Assembly: GCA_016214035.1 (NCBI GenBank)
Contig: JACRPF010000003.1
Coordinates: 124,001-188,000, forward strand
Source of the DNA: Spirochaetota bacterium
GTDB taxonomy: Bacteria; Spirochaetota; Brachyspiria; Brachyspirales; JACRPF01
Direction: 5' to 3'
Length of the DNA stretch: 64,000 nt
In this document: positions 50,217 to 58,530 of the stretch, piece by piece
How the letters are laid out: every line of letters begins with the position of its first letter
Numbering within the stretch: position 1 is the first letter of the stretch
Notes under the pieces: generated by a model
Database searches by the model: none
What the model was told of the DNA's origin: nothing
What the model saw: the letters and a program-made list of their open reading frames with translations, nothing else
Program-made: the position numbers and the translations under genes

Positions 50217-51632
50217 TCAGTTTTTCAACTCGGCAAGACGCTGTTTCACCTCGTCCTGTTTTTTCGTTATCCCGAACGCCGTGTAGAGGGCAAGCGCTTT
50301 CTGGTAATACGAAACGGCTGCCGCGCTTTCTTTTTTCTTCATGGAAAGATCGCCGAGATTATGCATAACCATGGCGTAGCCGAGTGTTTTTTCAAGCTGC
50401 ATTTTTTCACGTATATGGCCCGAGGTGAGAAATGCATCCCTCGCCGCGTCCAGTTCTCCCCGTTCCATTGCCACACCGCCGATGTTCATAAGCAGTGCCG
50501 CATATGACGGGGTGAATTCTATTGACAGCTTTTCATATATTTTTTGGGCCGCGGCAAGTTCAACCGAGGCTTTGTCGTACTGTTTCGTACGGGCATAAAC
50601 GACGCCGCGGTTCATGAGCAGATTGGCGAAATCCGGCGTGTCCGCCATGCCGAGACCGGTTTTAAGCCGCTGTGATTCATCGTACCACCTGAGCGCGTTC
50701 TCCGCGTCGTTTTGCTCAGTGTAAAGAGCGCCGATGTTCATGAGCACATCCGCATGCGCCATTGTACCCGTAAGCGACAGTTTTTCGCGAATCGCCTTTG
50801 CGTTCTGATAACAGGTGAGCGCGTCCGGATATTGCCGCAGCCGCGTGTATATCATTCCCGCCGTATTGTATACCGATGCGAGCGATGCGTCATCGCCGCC
50901 GGTGCGGTAGAGATCGTATGCCGCTTTCACGTATCCGCCGGCTGCGTCGAATTTGCTGATGGCGACCGCCGCTTTCGCCGCTTCGAGCATGGCTTCCTTG
51001 CAGTTCTTGTCCCGTTTCAGCGCTTCCTCAAAATAGTAGAGCGCCCGCACCGCGTTGGTGGGTTTGACTTCAAGGCCCTTTGCATAAAACTCATAGGCAT
51101 TCCCCGGGATACGTTCCTGCGCCACCGCGATCTCTATCACCGGCGTTATTTCGGGAACGGTTACGGTCGACGTTTTTTTATCGATGTTCTTGATAAGCGT
51201 GACCGCAAGCGCATCCTGCAGTTTGAAAAGATCATCCACTTTGCCGTCGAGTTTCGATGCGCTCAGTATGCGCGCCTCTTCGATGCCGGTAAGCCGCGCG
51301 GTGATGCGCACATTGTTGTTGATTACGGCAAACTCGCCGGAGAATATCGTGTTCGCACCGAGCGCTTTGCCCGCCTTTGCTGCTTTGTCGGCGTCCACCA
51401 TGCCGGAGAGCTGGAACTCCATCTCCTTAAGCACGCGGTTGCGCTCCTCCTCGCTGATGACCTCGATGCCGTTTATTTTTGCAAAATCATTCAGCACCGA
51501 TGAGCTGACGCCGGAACCTACCCAGCTGAACTGCGCGGGCCCGTTGTTTGAAAGTGTATTGACGAATATGCGCAGCGTTTTCGGGAACAGCATCACCGGA
51601 ATGATGATGAGGACGGCAATGACTTGTTTCAT
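50217..51632 (-). CDS. Exported TPR-repeat protein with FlgO/CsgG-like N-terminus
   Basis: 471-aa exported protein: a hydrophobic signal (IAVLIIIPVMLF), then ~30-165 a domain resembling the CsgG/FlgO-type region (LNDFAKINGIEVISEEER, ALGANTIFSGEF, RITARLTGIEEA), then from ~180 about seven TPR-like repeats of 34-42 residues with tyrosine/alanine patterns such as NTAGMIYTRLRQYPDALTCY. This layout is frequent in spirochaete envelope proteins. It is convergent with rex (4 nt) and probably a scaffold; no enzymatic motif is visible. Confidence 0.75.
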   Translation of the reverse strand: MKQVIAVLIIIPVMLFPKTLRIFVNTLSNNGPAQFSWVGSGVSSSVLNDFAKINGIEVISEEERNRVLKEMEFQLSGMVDADKAAKAGKALGANTIFSGEFAVINNNVRITARLTGIEEARILSASKLDGKVDDLFKLQDALAVTLIKNIDKKTSTVTVPEITPVIEIAVAQERIPGNAYEFYAKGLEVKPTNAVRALYYFEEALKRDKNCKEAMLEAAKAAVAISKFDAAGGYVKAAYDLYRTGGDDASLASVYNTAGMIYTRLRQYPDALTCYQNAKAIREKLSLTGTMAHADVLMNIGALYTEQNDAENALRWYDESQRLKTGLGMADTPDFANLLMNRGVVYARTKQYDKASVELAAAQKIYEKLSIEFTPSYAALLMNIGGVAMERGELDAARDAFLTSGHIREKMQLEKTLGYAMVMHNLGDLSMKKKESAAAVSYYQKALALYTAFGITKKQDEVKQRLAELKN

Positions 51633-51715
51633 ACGGCACCTCGTAATGGAGATTGGTATATTTTAATGACATGCGCGGTTATTGCAAGTGATTCACATGG
51701 CATAAACCGCGACAG

Positions 51716-51743
51716 TTGCAAGCCTCAGGTTTTATTGTACTAT
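51716..51743 (+). promoter_or_regulatory. Promoter of second AraC gene, leaderless type
   Basis: TTGCAA at 51716-51721 and TACTAT at 51738-51743, 16-bp spacer. The ATG at 51750 is six bases after the -10 box, and no ribosome site is present. Confidence 0.55.
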
Positions 51744-51749
51744 CATTGC

Positions 51750-52586
51750 ATGGACAACATTCTGCGCAAACTCCCGGTGGATCTTGGTGAACACCTGCAT
51801 ATCTCATTTCCGCTGGCCCATCTGCGTGAGGTGAAAACGCCTTTCGGATGGGCCGATGTGCGGCCGTATAACCGATTGTTCTTCGTGCTCAAAGCGCCGT
51901 CCGGCGGAGGCGGTGATATACGCGATGCATTCGGACGTCAGCGACTGGTTCTCAAAAAAAATACCGTTCTCTATATGCCCCCGCAGACATTCGTCGACTG
52001 TCGATATCGCCCCGGTGTGATGGTGGCGGCTTTTCATGTGCAGGCCGAACTGTTCCATGGCAATGATCTCTTTCTCGGGCAGACACGATTTCTGGCGATA
52101 CATGATGTTCATATCGCGGACCGCATGATGGAACCCGTTGGTAAACGATCCGTCGGCAGTGCGCTTGCCATGCGCAGCATATGTCTTGACATTATTAGCC
52201 GCGTTGCCGATATGCTCGGGGTGGAGGTCGATAAGACGCTGCAGCTTGAAGCGCGTCATGGCGAATTGTTAAGAATAATACGTACGCATCCGGGATACGG
52301 ACTTCGTGTGGGTGATCTCGCACAGCGTCTCGGCGGGAACCGCGTCCGGCTGTCGCGTGACTTCGCCCGTGAGGCCGGATTACCGCTTAAGAAATATATC
52401 GACCGGGCCGTATTGGAAGAGGCTAAACGCCTCCTGATGTATTCCCGTCTGAGCGTACGTCAGATTGCCGACCGGCTTGAGTTTCCCGACGAATTTTTCT
52501 TTTCCCACTTTTTCAAACGCCGTACAGGCAGAAGCCCGGTGCAGTGGCGCGATACCGCGCGCAGTCGGGAGCCGTTCGAGAGCTGA
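51750..52586 (+). CDS. AraC-family transcriptional regulator
   Basis: 278-aa regulator. Residues ~1-160 are a cupin-like sensing domain. The C-terminal AraC domain (~175-270) has one helix-turn-helix at VGDLAQRLGGNRVRLSRDF and the second at VRQIADRLEFPDEFFFSHFF followed by KRRTGRSPVQWR. ATG 51750 is the first codon after the promoter. Its stop overlaps a possible 34-aa ORF, and the TIM-barrel isomerase gene follows on the same strand, so it may regulate sugar genes to its right. Confidence 0.9.
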   Translation: MDNILRKLPVDLGEHLHISFPLAHLREVKTPFGWADVRPYNRLFFVLKAPSGGGGDIRDAFGRQRLVLKKNTVLYMPPQTFVDCRYRPGVMVAAFHVQAELFHGNDLFLGQTRFLAIHDVHIADRMMEPVGKRSVGSALAMRSICLDIISRVADMLGVEVDKTLQLEARHGELLRIIRTHPGYGLRVGDLAQRLGGNRVRLSRDFAREAGLPLKKYIDRAVLEEAKRLLMYSRLSVRQIADRLEFPDEFFFSHFFKRRTGRSPVQWRDTARSREPFES

Positions 52587-52690
52587 TGGTCAGTCCGCAC
52601 AAAGTGACATGGTCCGATACCATATTCGCATGTCTGTTCGCGGTGTTCATGGGTATTATTGCAGCAGCACGACGTAAGGACGCACCATGA
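52586..52690 (+). CDS. Possible 34-aa single-helix membrane peptide
   Basis: An ATG at 52586 overlaps the AraC stop (TGATG), and the TGA at 52688-52690 overlaps the isomerase start (ATGA). The peptide has a polar start MVSPHKVTWSD, one hydrophobic helix (TIFACLFAVFMGIIAAA) and a basic tail RRKDAP, which fits a positive-inside membrane peptide. Coupling at both ends favours real translation, but there is no family match I can recognise and no separate ribosome site. Confidence 0.35.
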   Translation: MVSPHKVTWSDTIFACLFAVFMGIIAAARRKDAP

Positions 52691-53568
52691 ATGCAACAAT
52701 GAAGCACATCGATCCGCACACGAAGATCACATCGTCGGGCAGGCGATTCCCCGGCCTGCGCGCTGCGCTGAACGCATATTCGTTCCACCTGCGGCTGGGC
52801 GGCTCGAAAAAGGCCTCCGCGACGATGACGCTCTATCACGCCTTGGCGTTCTGCGCCGCGAACAACATCCCCGCAGTGGATGCCACTGCATATTTCTTCC
52901 CCGGTTATCCGGACGTCCCGGGCGACGCAGCGCTCAATGCGTTCAAGCGCGAGGCTCTGCGTATGGGCGTTTGCCTGAGCGGCACGGGCATACGCAATGA
53001 TTTCGTCACCGCCGATGCAAACGTCCGGGCGGAAGGTGTTGCGCTTGCCAAAAAATGGATTGAAGCTGCCGCGCGTCTCGGTGCGCCGGTGCTCCGGGTA
53101 TTCGCGGGCGCCGCACTGCCGCCGGATGAAACAGCGGAAGGCATGAAGCGGCTGACAGATTGTCTGCATCAATGCGCTGAATACGGATCGAAGCACGGCG
53201 TGGTGATCGGCGTTCAGAACCACGGTGATTTCCTGCAGACCGCAGACCGCTGCATCGACGTGGTGAAACGCATCGATTCACCCTGGCTCGGTCTCGTGGT
53301 CGACACCGGTAATTTCAAAACACCGGATCCGTACGCGGACATCGCCCGTGTGGTGCCCTATGCGGTGAACTGGCAGATCAAGGAAAGTCCTCTCGGCATC
53401 GGCAATAAGCAGCGCACCGATATTGAGAAGCTGCTCGGCATTATCCATGCGGGCGGGTATCGCGGATTCGTGCCGATAGAGACCATAGAGCGTGAGAATC
53501 CGGAATATGATCTTGCGGCAGAACTGGCATGGCTGCTCGACGCATTTGAAAACGCGCAATCGGCGTAA
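52687..53568 (+). CDS. Sugar phosphate isomerase/epimerase (TIM barrel)
   Basis: 293-aa xylose-isomerase-like TIM-barrel protein (AP_endonuc_2 family). Metal-ligand regions are visible: VVIGVQNHGDFLQT, LGLVVDTGNF, NWQIKES and the terminal FVPIETIERENPEYD with its glutamates. The LRVFAGA strand is also typical. Such proteins isomerise keto-sugars or act beside MocA dehydrogenases and DUF1080 proteins in sugar degradation. AAGGA precedes ATG 52687. The TolB-like gene follows after 15 nt. Confidence 0.87.
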   Translation: MNATMKHIDPHTKITSSGRRFPGLRAALNAYSFHLRLGGSKKASATMTLYHALAFCAANNIPAVDATAYFFPGYPDVPGDAALNAFKREALRMGVCLSGTGIRNDFVTADANVRAEGVALAKKWIEAAARLGAPVLRVFAGAALPPDETAEGMKRLTDCLHQCAEYGSKHGVVIGVQNHGDFLQTADRCIDVVKRIDSPWLGLVVDTGNFKTPDPYADIARVVPYAVNWQIKESPLGIGNKQRTDIEKLLGIIHAGGYRGFVPIETIERENPEYDLAAELAWLLDAFENAQSA

Positions 53569-53583
53569 CATCAAGGAGTTTTT

Positions 53584-55056
53584 ATGAGAACATTCGCATG
53601 CACTCACCCCCGGGGACTTTTCGACTCTTCATCCGACATAGGCGCTGCAGGATGCGCGGGAAAAAGCATCTTCGACCCAAGCGATGAATCCTACCGCATA
53701 AGCGGCGGCGGTGAGAATGTCTGGTGGAACGTTGACGCATTTCACTTTCATCATCGCAAAATGCGCGGCGACCTCATCGCTGATTGTGCGCTTGAGTGGA
53801 TCGGCGATGGTCTGATCGCTCATCGTAAAGCGGGGATCATGATACGGGAATCGCTTGATGCCGATGCGCGAATGGTGATCGCCGTTCTTCACGGTGACGG
53901 ACTTACGAGTCTGCAGATACGGCGCGAGACGGGGGGCAAAACCGAGACCATGGATGCTCCGGCAGGCCCATTGCCGGTCATGCGGCTGTCGCTCGAACAG
54001 GGAAAGGTCCGTGTTCTGGCCGCGACAAAAAATAATCCACTCGCTGGTGTCGCTGAGACGGAAATCGATTTTGCCGGAAAAGAATATTATGCCGGGCTTT
54101 TTGTCTGTTCACATAAAGCCGGAAAATTGGAAGAAGCTATATTCCGCAATGTCCGGCTGACGGTTCCGGTGCCGGCGCAGGCCGGGAAAAACGCGCCTAT
54201 GTGTTCACGTGTGGAAATACTGGAACTGAAGACCGGTGTACGGCGCATCATCCATGAATCACAGCGCCATTTTGAAGCCCCGAACTGGTCGCAGGATGGA
54301 AAATATCTGGTGCTTAATTCTGATGGCTCACTTTTCCGCATACCCATCGACAGCGGTATTCCTGAAAAGATTGACACCGGCTTTGCTGATAAAAACAACA
54401 ACGACCACGGTATTTCACCGGATGGAAAAACGCTCATCATCAGTCACAAAGCCGTCAGCCAGTACGGCGAGGAAGGATCGGTGATACACACGGTGCCGAT
54501 GACAGGCGGGACACCCACGGTTGTCACCGCACATGCGCCGTCGTATTGGCACGGGATATCTCCCGACGGTAATTGGCTCGTGTATGTCGCAAAACGTGAC
54601 GCCAAAGAGACATTCAATGTGTTCAGCATCGCAACCAGCGGAGGAGATGAAGCGAGACTCACCGCATATCCGGCACATCATGACGGTCCCGAATATTCCG
54701 TAGACGGTAAATGGATATGGTTCAACAGTAACCGCAGCGGCACGATGCAGCTTTGGAAGGTGAAAGCCGATGGCAGCGATGCCCGGCAGATCACATATGA
54801 TTCATGGCAGAACTGGTTCCCGCATCCATCTCCCGACGGCAAATGGGTCATTTTTCTTTCATATCCGCCGGAGGTACCGTCACAGATGCATCCCGCCAAT
54901 AAACATGTCATGCTCCGGATCATGCCGGCTTCAGGCGGTATACCCATCGTCGTTGCACATCTCTACGGCGGCCAGGGTACTATCAATGTGGCGTCATGGT
55001 CCCCGGACAGCAGCTATGTCGCCTTGGTGAGCTATACTGCGCCGCTGTTCGAGTGA
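53584..55056 (+). CDS. TolB-like beta-propeller protein
   Basis: 490-aa protein without a signal peptide. Residues ~1-195 resemble a DUF1349/concanavalin-like beta-sandwich (NVWWNVDAFHFHHRKM, then HRKAGIMIRESL). Residues ~215-490 are a six-bladed TolB/PD40 propeller with repeated SPDGK(W/T)-type turns: WSQDGKYL, ISPDGKTLI, ISPDGNWLV, YSVDGKWIW, PSPDGKWVIF and WSPDSSYVAL. It is co-oriented with the isomerase and resembles oligogalacturonate-lyase-like or carbohydrate-binding propellers. AAGGAG precedes ATG 53584. Specific function unknown. Confidence 0.82.
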   Translation: MRTFACTHPRGLFDSSSDIGAAGCAGKSIFDPSDESYRISGGGENVWWNVDAFHFHHRKMRGDLIADCALEWIGDGLIAHRKAGIMIRESLDADARMVIAVLHGDGLTSLQIRRETGGKTETMDAPAGPLPVMRLSLEQGKVRVLAATKNNPLAGVAETEIDFAGKEYYAGLFVCSHKAGKLEEAIFRNVRLTVPVPAQAGKNAPMCSRVEILELKTGVRRIIHESQRHFEAPNWSQDGKYLVLNSDGSLFRIPIDSGIPEKIDTGFADKNNNDHGISPDGKTLIISHKAVSQYGEEGSVIHTVPMTGGTPTVVTAHAPSYWHGISPDGNWLVYVAKRDAKETFNVFSIATSGGDEARLTAYPAHHDGPEYSVDGKWIWFNSNRSGTMQLWKVKADGSDARQITYDSWQNWFPHPSPDGKWVIFLSYPPEVPSQMHPANKHVMLRIMPASGGIPIVVAHLYGGQGTINVASWSPDSSYVALVSYTAPLFE

Positions 55057-55062
55057 TGCGTT

Positions 55063-55440
55063 CTATTTCTTTTTGCGCATCGCTTCGAGCTCGTCAACAC
55101 TCGACGGCCAATCGCCCTTGAGCAGACGCGACAGTGCCCGGTCGGCGAGCAGTTTTCCGCCGGTTTCACGCCGCAGCCGTTCGGTCCATTCGGCGAGCGC
55201 GGTGCGCACAGCATTGAATAACCGCTTCGCGTCATTGTCGGATATTTTTGCGGTGAGCAGTATCGGCGAAAGTTTCGCCCGGTGCAGTATCTCATCAGAA
55301 TACGCGTTGTCGATGCCGCTGTAGAGATGCGGGTCCACCGAGTGCAGGAGAAAAAACGAGAGCAGCCGGATGTTCTCAAGTGTCATTCCCTTGATGCGGG
55401 CTTCCAGCCGTTCAATATATATATCCGGCAGTTCCGGCAT
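55063..55440 (-). CDS. Miniature Fpg/Nei-type DNA glycosylase with two internal deletions
   Basis: 125-aa protein clearly derived from a formamidopyrimidine-DNA glycosylase (normal length ~270). It keeps the N-terminus MPELPDIYIERLEARI with catalytic Pro2 and Glu3, the helix-two-turn-helix region GIDNAYSDEILHRAKLSP, and the usual C-terminal GGKLLADRALSRLLKGDWP. Missing are most of the N-terminal beta-sandwich (after FLLHSVDP) and the whole zinc finger (between RRETGG and GGKLLADR). The frame is intact. ATG 55440 is favoured over 55446 because AGGA fits it and Pro becomes residue 2. It may be a decaying gene or a functional mini-protein. It is convergent with the TolB-like gene. Confidence 0.75.
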   Translation of the reverse strand: MPELPDIYIERLEARIKGMTLENIRLLSFFLLHSVDPHLYSGIDNAYSDEILHRAKLSPILLTAKISDNDAKRLFNAVRTALAEWTERLRRETGGKLLADRALSRLLKGDWPSSVDELEAMRKKK

Positions 55441-55713
55441 GCGCATTCCTCACATTTGTATGCAGACGATCGGCGAGCTGTCCTGTATGGCGCCGCAGAT
55501 TTGAGTATGGCATCTGTAGTCATGAGTACCGCCTGTGAGATACCTGTTGGATATGCCGGATCACTTTACCGGAACACGCACACAGTATATGACAGTGACG
55601 GTACAGCATCAAGCAAAATAAAATTTGACTTCAGCCATTCCTTTGACTACACTGTCTTTATCGGTATTAGCGCACAGCGATGTACATTGCCACGTATATT
55701 TCAGGAGGCTGAT

Positions 55714-56622
55714 GTGAGATTAACCCCTGCCGTCTTTGATCTTGATTACGATGCTGCCGTCAAAAAAATAGAAGCGTTCATAGCGCGGTATATGAAGGAA
55801 TTACGTCGATTGGGCATCGTTGTACCGCTGTCGGGCGGGCTCGATTCGAGTACAGCGCTTGCCGTCTCCGTCAGGGCAGTGGGTGCTGATAAGGTTAGGG
55901 CGCTGCTCCTGCCGGACGCTAAGGGAGCTCCGGATGCGCTCCGGTTCGGCCGGTCAGTTGCAAAAAAACTCGGGGTGAAGGCAGTTATCATGAATACGAC
56001 AGCAGTGAACCGCGCTGCGGGTGTGTATCGCTTCATCGCGAATATCGTTCCCGGACGAAAACTGTTGTCCTGGATCGTGAAAAGACATATAAAGAGATCG
56101 AACGAGAATCTTTTCATCGACGGTATCAGGGGAAGTGATCGTCCGCTCACCAGGCAGACGATAGCTTCCATTTATGCCAAGCAGCGCCTCAGAATGGTCA
56201 TGACGTACCGTTATGCCGAACTGAATCGGCTGCTCGTCGTAGGTTCCGCGCATAAGAGTGAAGACCTGCTCGGACTGTTCGTGAAATTCGGTGCTGATGA
56301 TGCCGCGGATGTAATGCCATTTAAACGGCTGTTCCGCACGCAGGTGATGGAGATAGCCCGTCGCACCGGCGTCCCCGAAGAAGTGCTTGCGCGAAGTCCC
56401 AATCCGGAAATGCTTCCCGGTATCGAAGATAAATATCTGGATATTCTCGGGATACCGGCACCTGTTGTTGACCTCATACTGAAAGGCTTAGAGCTGACGA
56501 TGAAGGACGATGCTATCGCCGCCGCTGCCGGTGTAACTGCTGCCAAGGTTGCCGAGCTGCGCGGACTAGTAGCAGTCAGTGCGCATATGCGCAATCCGTC
56601 GTTATGCCCCGAGTTTGCGTGA
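55714..56622 (+). CDS. nadE: NAD+ synthetase (NadE)
   Basis: ATP-pyrophosphatase-family amidating enzyme that converts deamido-NAD to NAD. The PP-loop is SGGLDSS (residues 40-46). Later blocks are RMVMTYRYAELNRLLVVGSAHKSEDLLGLFVKFGADDAADVMP (the NadE hallmark is cut from this stretch) and RRTGVPEEVLARSPNPEMLPG. No nitrilase domain is present, so it should use ammonia. GTG 55714 is chosen because AGGAGG at 55703-55708 precedes it and the family N-terminus starts there; a longer open frame upstream has no similarity. It overlaps the convergent radical SAM gene by 21 nt. Confidence 0.9.
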   Translation: MRLTPAVFDLDYDAAVKKIEAFIARYMKELRRLGIVVPLSGGLDSSTALAVSVRAVGADKVRALLLPDAKGAPDALRFGRSVAKKLGVKAVIMNTTAVNRAAGVYRFIANIVPGRKLLSWIVKRHIKRSNENLFIDGIRGSDRPLTRQTIASIYAKQRLRMVMTYRYAELNRLLVVGSAHKSEDLLGLFVKFGADDAADVMPFKRLFRTQVMEIARRTGVPEEVLARSPNPEMLPGIEDKYLDILGIPAPVVDLILKGLELTMKDDAIAAAAGVTAAKVAELRGLVAVSAHMRNPSLCPEFA

Positions 56623-58401
56623 CACCGTCAGCGATAGATACTGTGCGTTCAGCGAGCGTTCGAACGCCGATATCGCATCGCTCATGAGATAGTGGAAGTC
56701 CTTATCGAGATGACTGCGCTTTTTCTGCACGGCATGTATGTATCGGTTTTTTATCCTGCCCGCCTTTTTAAGCACGAGTGAGATATCAATGTGCGGTAGT
56801 TCGTGCGCGATCATTTTCTCAAACGAAGCGGCGAATTGCTCGAGCGTCGACTTGATGTCGTTGACCGCGAGAAATGTCCGTGTAATCCTGAAAAAATGAT
56901 GTCCCGTTATCGCCAGACGCACCGCTTCGGAGAACATGCTGATCCTCGTGAAGAAGGCGCGTATCAGGAAGCCGATGTACCGATAACCGTAGCGTGAAAA
57001 CGACTGGCGCACCAGTGATCGGGCGAATACGATAAGGTCCCTGATCTTGAACGCACGGGAACTTTTGCGATGCGGACGGATGTTCTTGAGGAAGGTGATG
57101 CAGCGTTTGAAATAATTCGCCGGTTTGTAGATGTGCGCGATTATCTTTTTGTAACCGTCGGTCACCGTCTGTTCGTCCAATACCGGAACGAAATTCATTG
57201 TAAGGTCGTGTGTGTTGTTTCCGCTTGAATCGGCACGGAGCCGTCCTTCGCGTTCAAGCCGCCGGTAGAGCTGTGTTTTCGGCAGCGCCGTCAGGAGCCC
57301 CACCATTGCCGTTGGGATTCCCGCCGCCTCGATAAAGCGTATCTGCCGGTCAAAGATGTCATCCGTATCGGTATCGAATCCGACGATGAAACCCGCGCTC
57401 ACCTCCATGCCGTGACGCTGTATCGTCCGTATGCTTTCCAGGAGGTCATGTTTGAGGTTCTGCACTTTACCCGCGCTCGCGAGTGATTCCTCCGACGGCG
57501 TTTCGATGCCGAGGAACACCATGTTGAAGCCCGCCTCAGCCATGAGTGTGAGCAGCTCCTCATCGGATGCGAGATTGACCGAAGCCTCGGTGTAGAACAG
57601 GAAGGGGAATGAATGTTCTCGCTGCCAAACAGCGAGAGCGGCGAGAAGGCGTTTCACATCGGCCACATGACCGATGAAATTGTCGTCAACGAAAAAGATG
57701 GAATCCCGCCAGCCCAGATCATACAGCGTGGTGATCTCTTTGATCACCTGCTCAGGCGATTTGGTCCGCATGCGTCTGCCGAAAAGCTCGACGATATCGC
57801 AGAACTCGCATTGGAACGGGCAGCCGCGCGAATACTGCAGCGCCATGTTCACATACGAATCGCGCGCGAAAAGATCAAAGCGCGGTACGGGGCTTATGTT
57901 CATCGGCGGTTTATCGCCGTCATCGGTGTATACATGCGCCGGTATTCCGTTCTCAAGATCATGGAGAAACCGGGGCAGCGTTCTTTCGGCCTCATTGAGT
58001 ACAAAGTGATCAACGTTTGCGATCTGTTCGTATGAGGTTGTCGGATACGGACCTCCGGCGACTACGCATGCTCCGAGATCTTTGCAGCGGCGTGCGATAG
58101 CGGCGAACGAATCCTTCTGTACGATCATCGCCGAGATGAATATATAGTCCGCGCTCCGAATCATATCATCGGTCAAAACGCTTACGTTCATATCAACGAT
58201 TACAGGTTCATAGGTGTCGCCGAGCATCGCGGCAACGGTAGCGAGGCCCAGCGGAGGGAGCACCGCTTTCTTCCCGGTGAACGGAAGCGCGTATGTGTAG
58301 CTCCAGTAGGTGACCGGACACTCGGGATAGACGAGAATGATTTTCTTCCGATGCAATCTTTTTTTATCGGAAGCGAGATCTCCGGATTTGTCTTTTATCA
58401 T
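56602..58401 (-). CDS. B12-binding radical SAM protein with DUF4070-like tail
   Basis: 599-aa enzyme. Residues ~15-165 are a cobalamin-binding domain (KIILVYPECPVTYWSY, PPLGLATVAAML, VAGGPYPTTSYEQ). The radical SAM core follows with CPFQCEFC in SRGCPFQCEFCDI, VDDNFIGH, FYTEASVNLASDEEL, FLGIETPSEESL and VGFDTDTDDIFDRQI. The tail from ~440 is DUF4070-like, helical and basic. Relatives of this layout modify lipids, including hopanoid methylation and ring reactions, but the substrate is open. AAGGAG supports ATG 58401. Confidence 0.9.
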   Translation of the reverse strand: MIKDKSGDLASDKKRLHRKKIILVYPECPVTYWSYTYALPFTGKKAVLPPLGLATVAAMLGDTYEPVIVDMNVSVLTDDMIRSADYIFISAMIVQKDSFAAIARRCKDLGACVVAGGPYPTTSYEQIANVDHFVLNEAERTLPRFLHDLENGIPAHVYTDDGDKPPMNISPVPRFDLFARDSYVNMALQYSRGCPFQCEFCDIVELFGRRMRTKSPEQVIKEITTLYDLGWRDSIFFVDDNFIGHVADVKRLLAALAVWQREHSFPFLFYTEASVNLASDEELLTLMAEAGFNMVFLGIETPSEESLASAGKVQNLKHDLLESIRTIQRHGMEVSAGFIVGFDTDTDDIFDRQIRFIEAAGIPTAMVGLLTALPKTQLYRRLEREGRLRADSSGNNTHDLTMNFVPVLDEQTVTDGYKKIIAHIYKPANYFKRCITFLKNIRPHRKSSRAFKIRDLIVFARSLVRQSFSRYGYRYIGFLIRAFFTRISMFSEAVRLAITGHHFFRITRTFLAVNDIKSTLEQFAASFEKMIAHELPHIDISLVLKKAGRIKNRYIHAVQKKRSHLDKDFHYLMSDAISAFERSLNAQYLSLTVSRKLGA

Positions 58402-58530
58402 GGTGTTCTCCTTATCGCTGGTTCTGTGGGTGAAATATGTATATATCACACGTAAAAGGTACGATTCTATTTCAGGAAAGCAAGCGATTCTGTCATTCCG
58501 GACTGCAGCGAATGTTATCTGCGAGGCGTT

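Noticed and set aside
55282-55713. Longer N-terminus for NadE
   Set aside because: The extra 144 codons overlap the mini-Fpg gene and show no NadE similarity; AGGAGG at 55703 points to GTG 55714.
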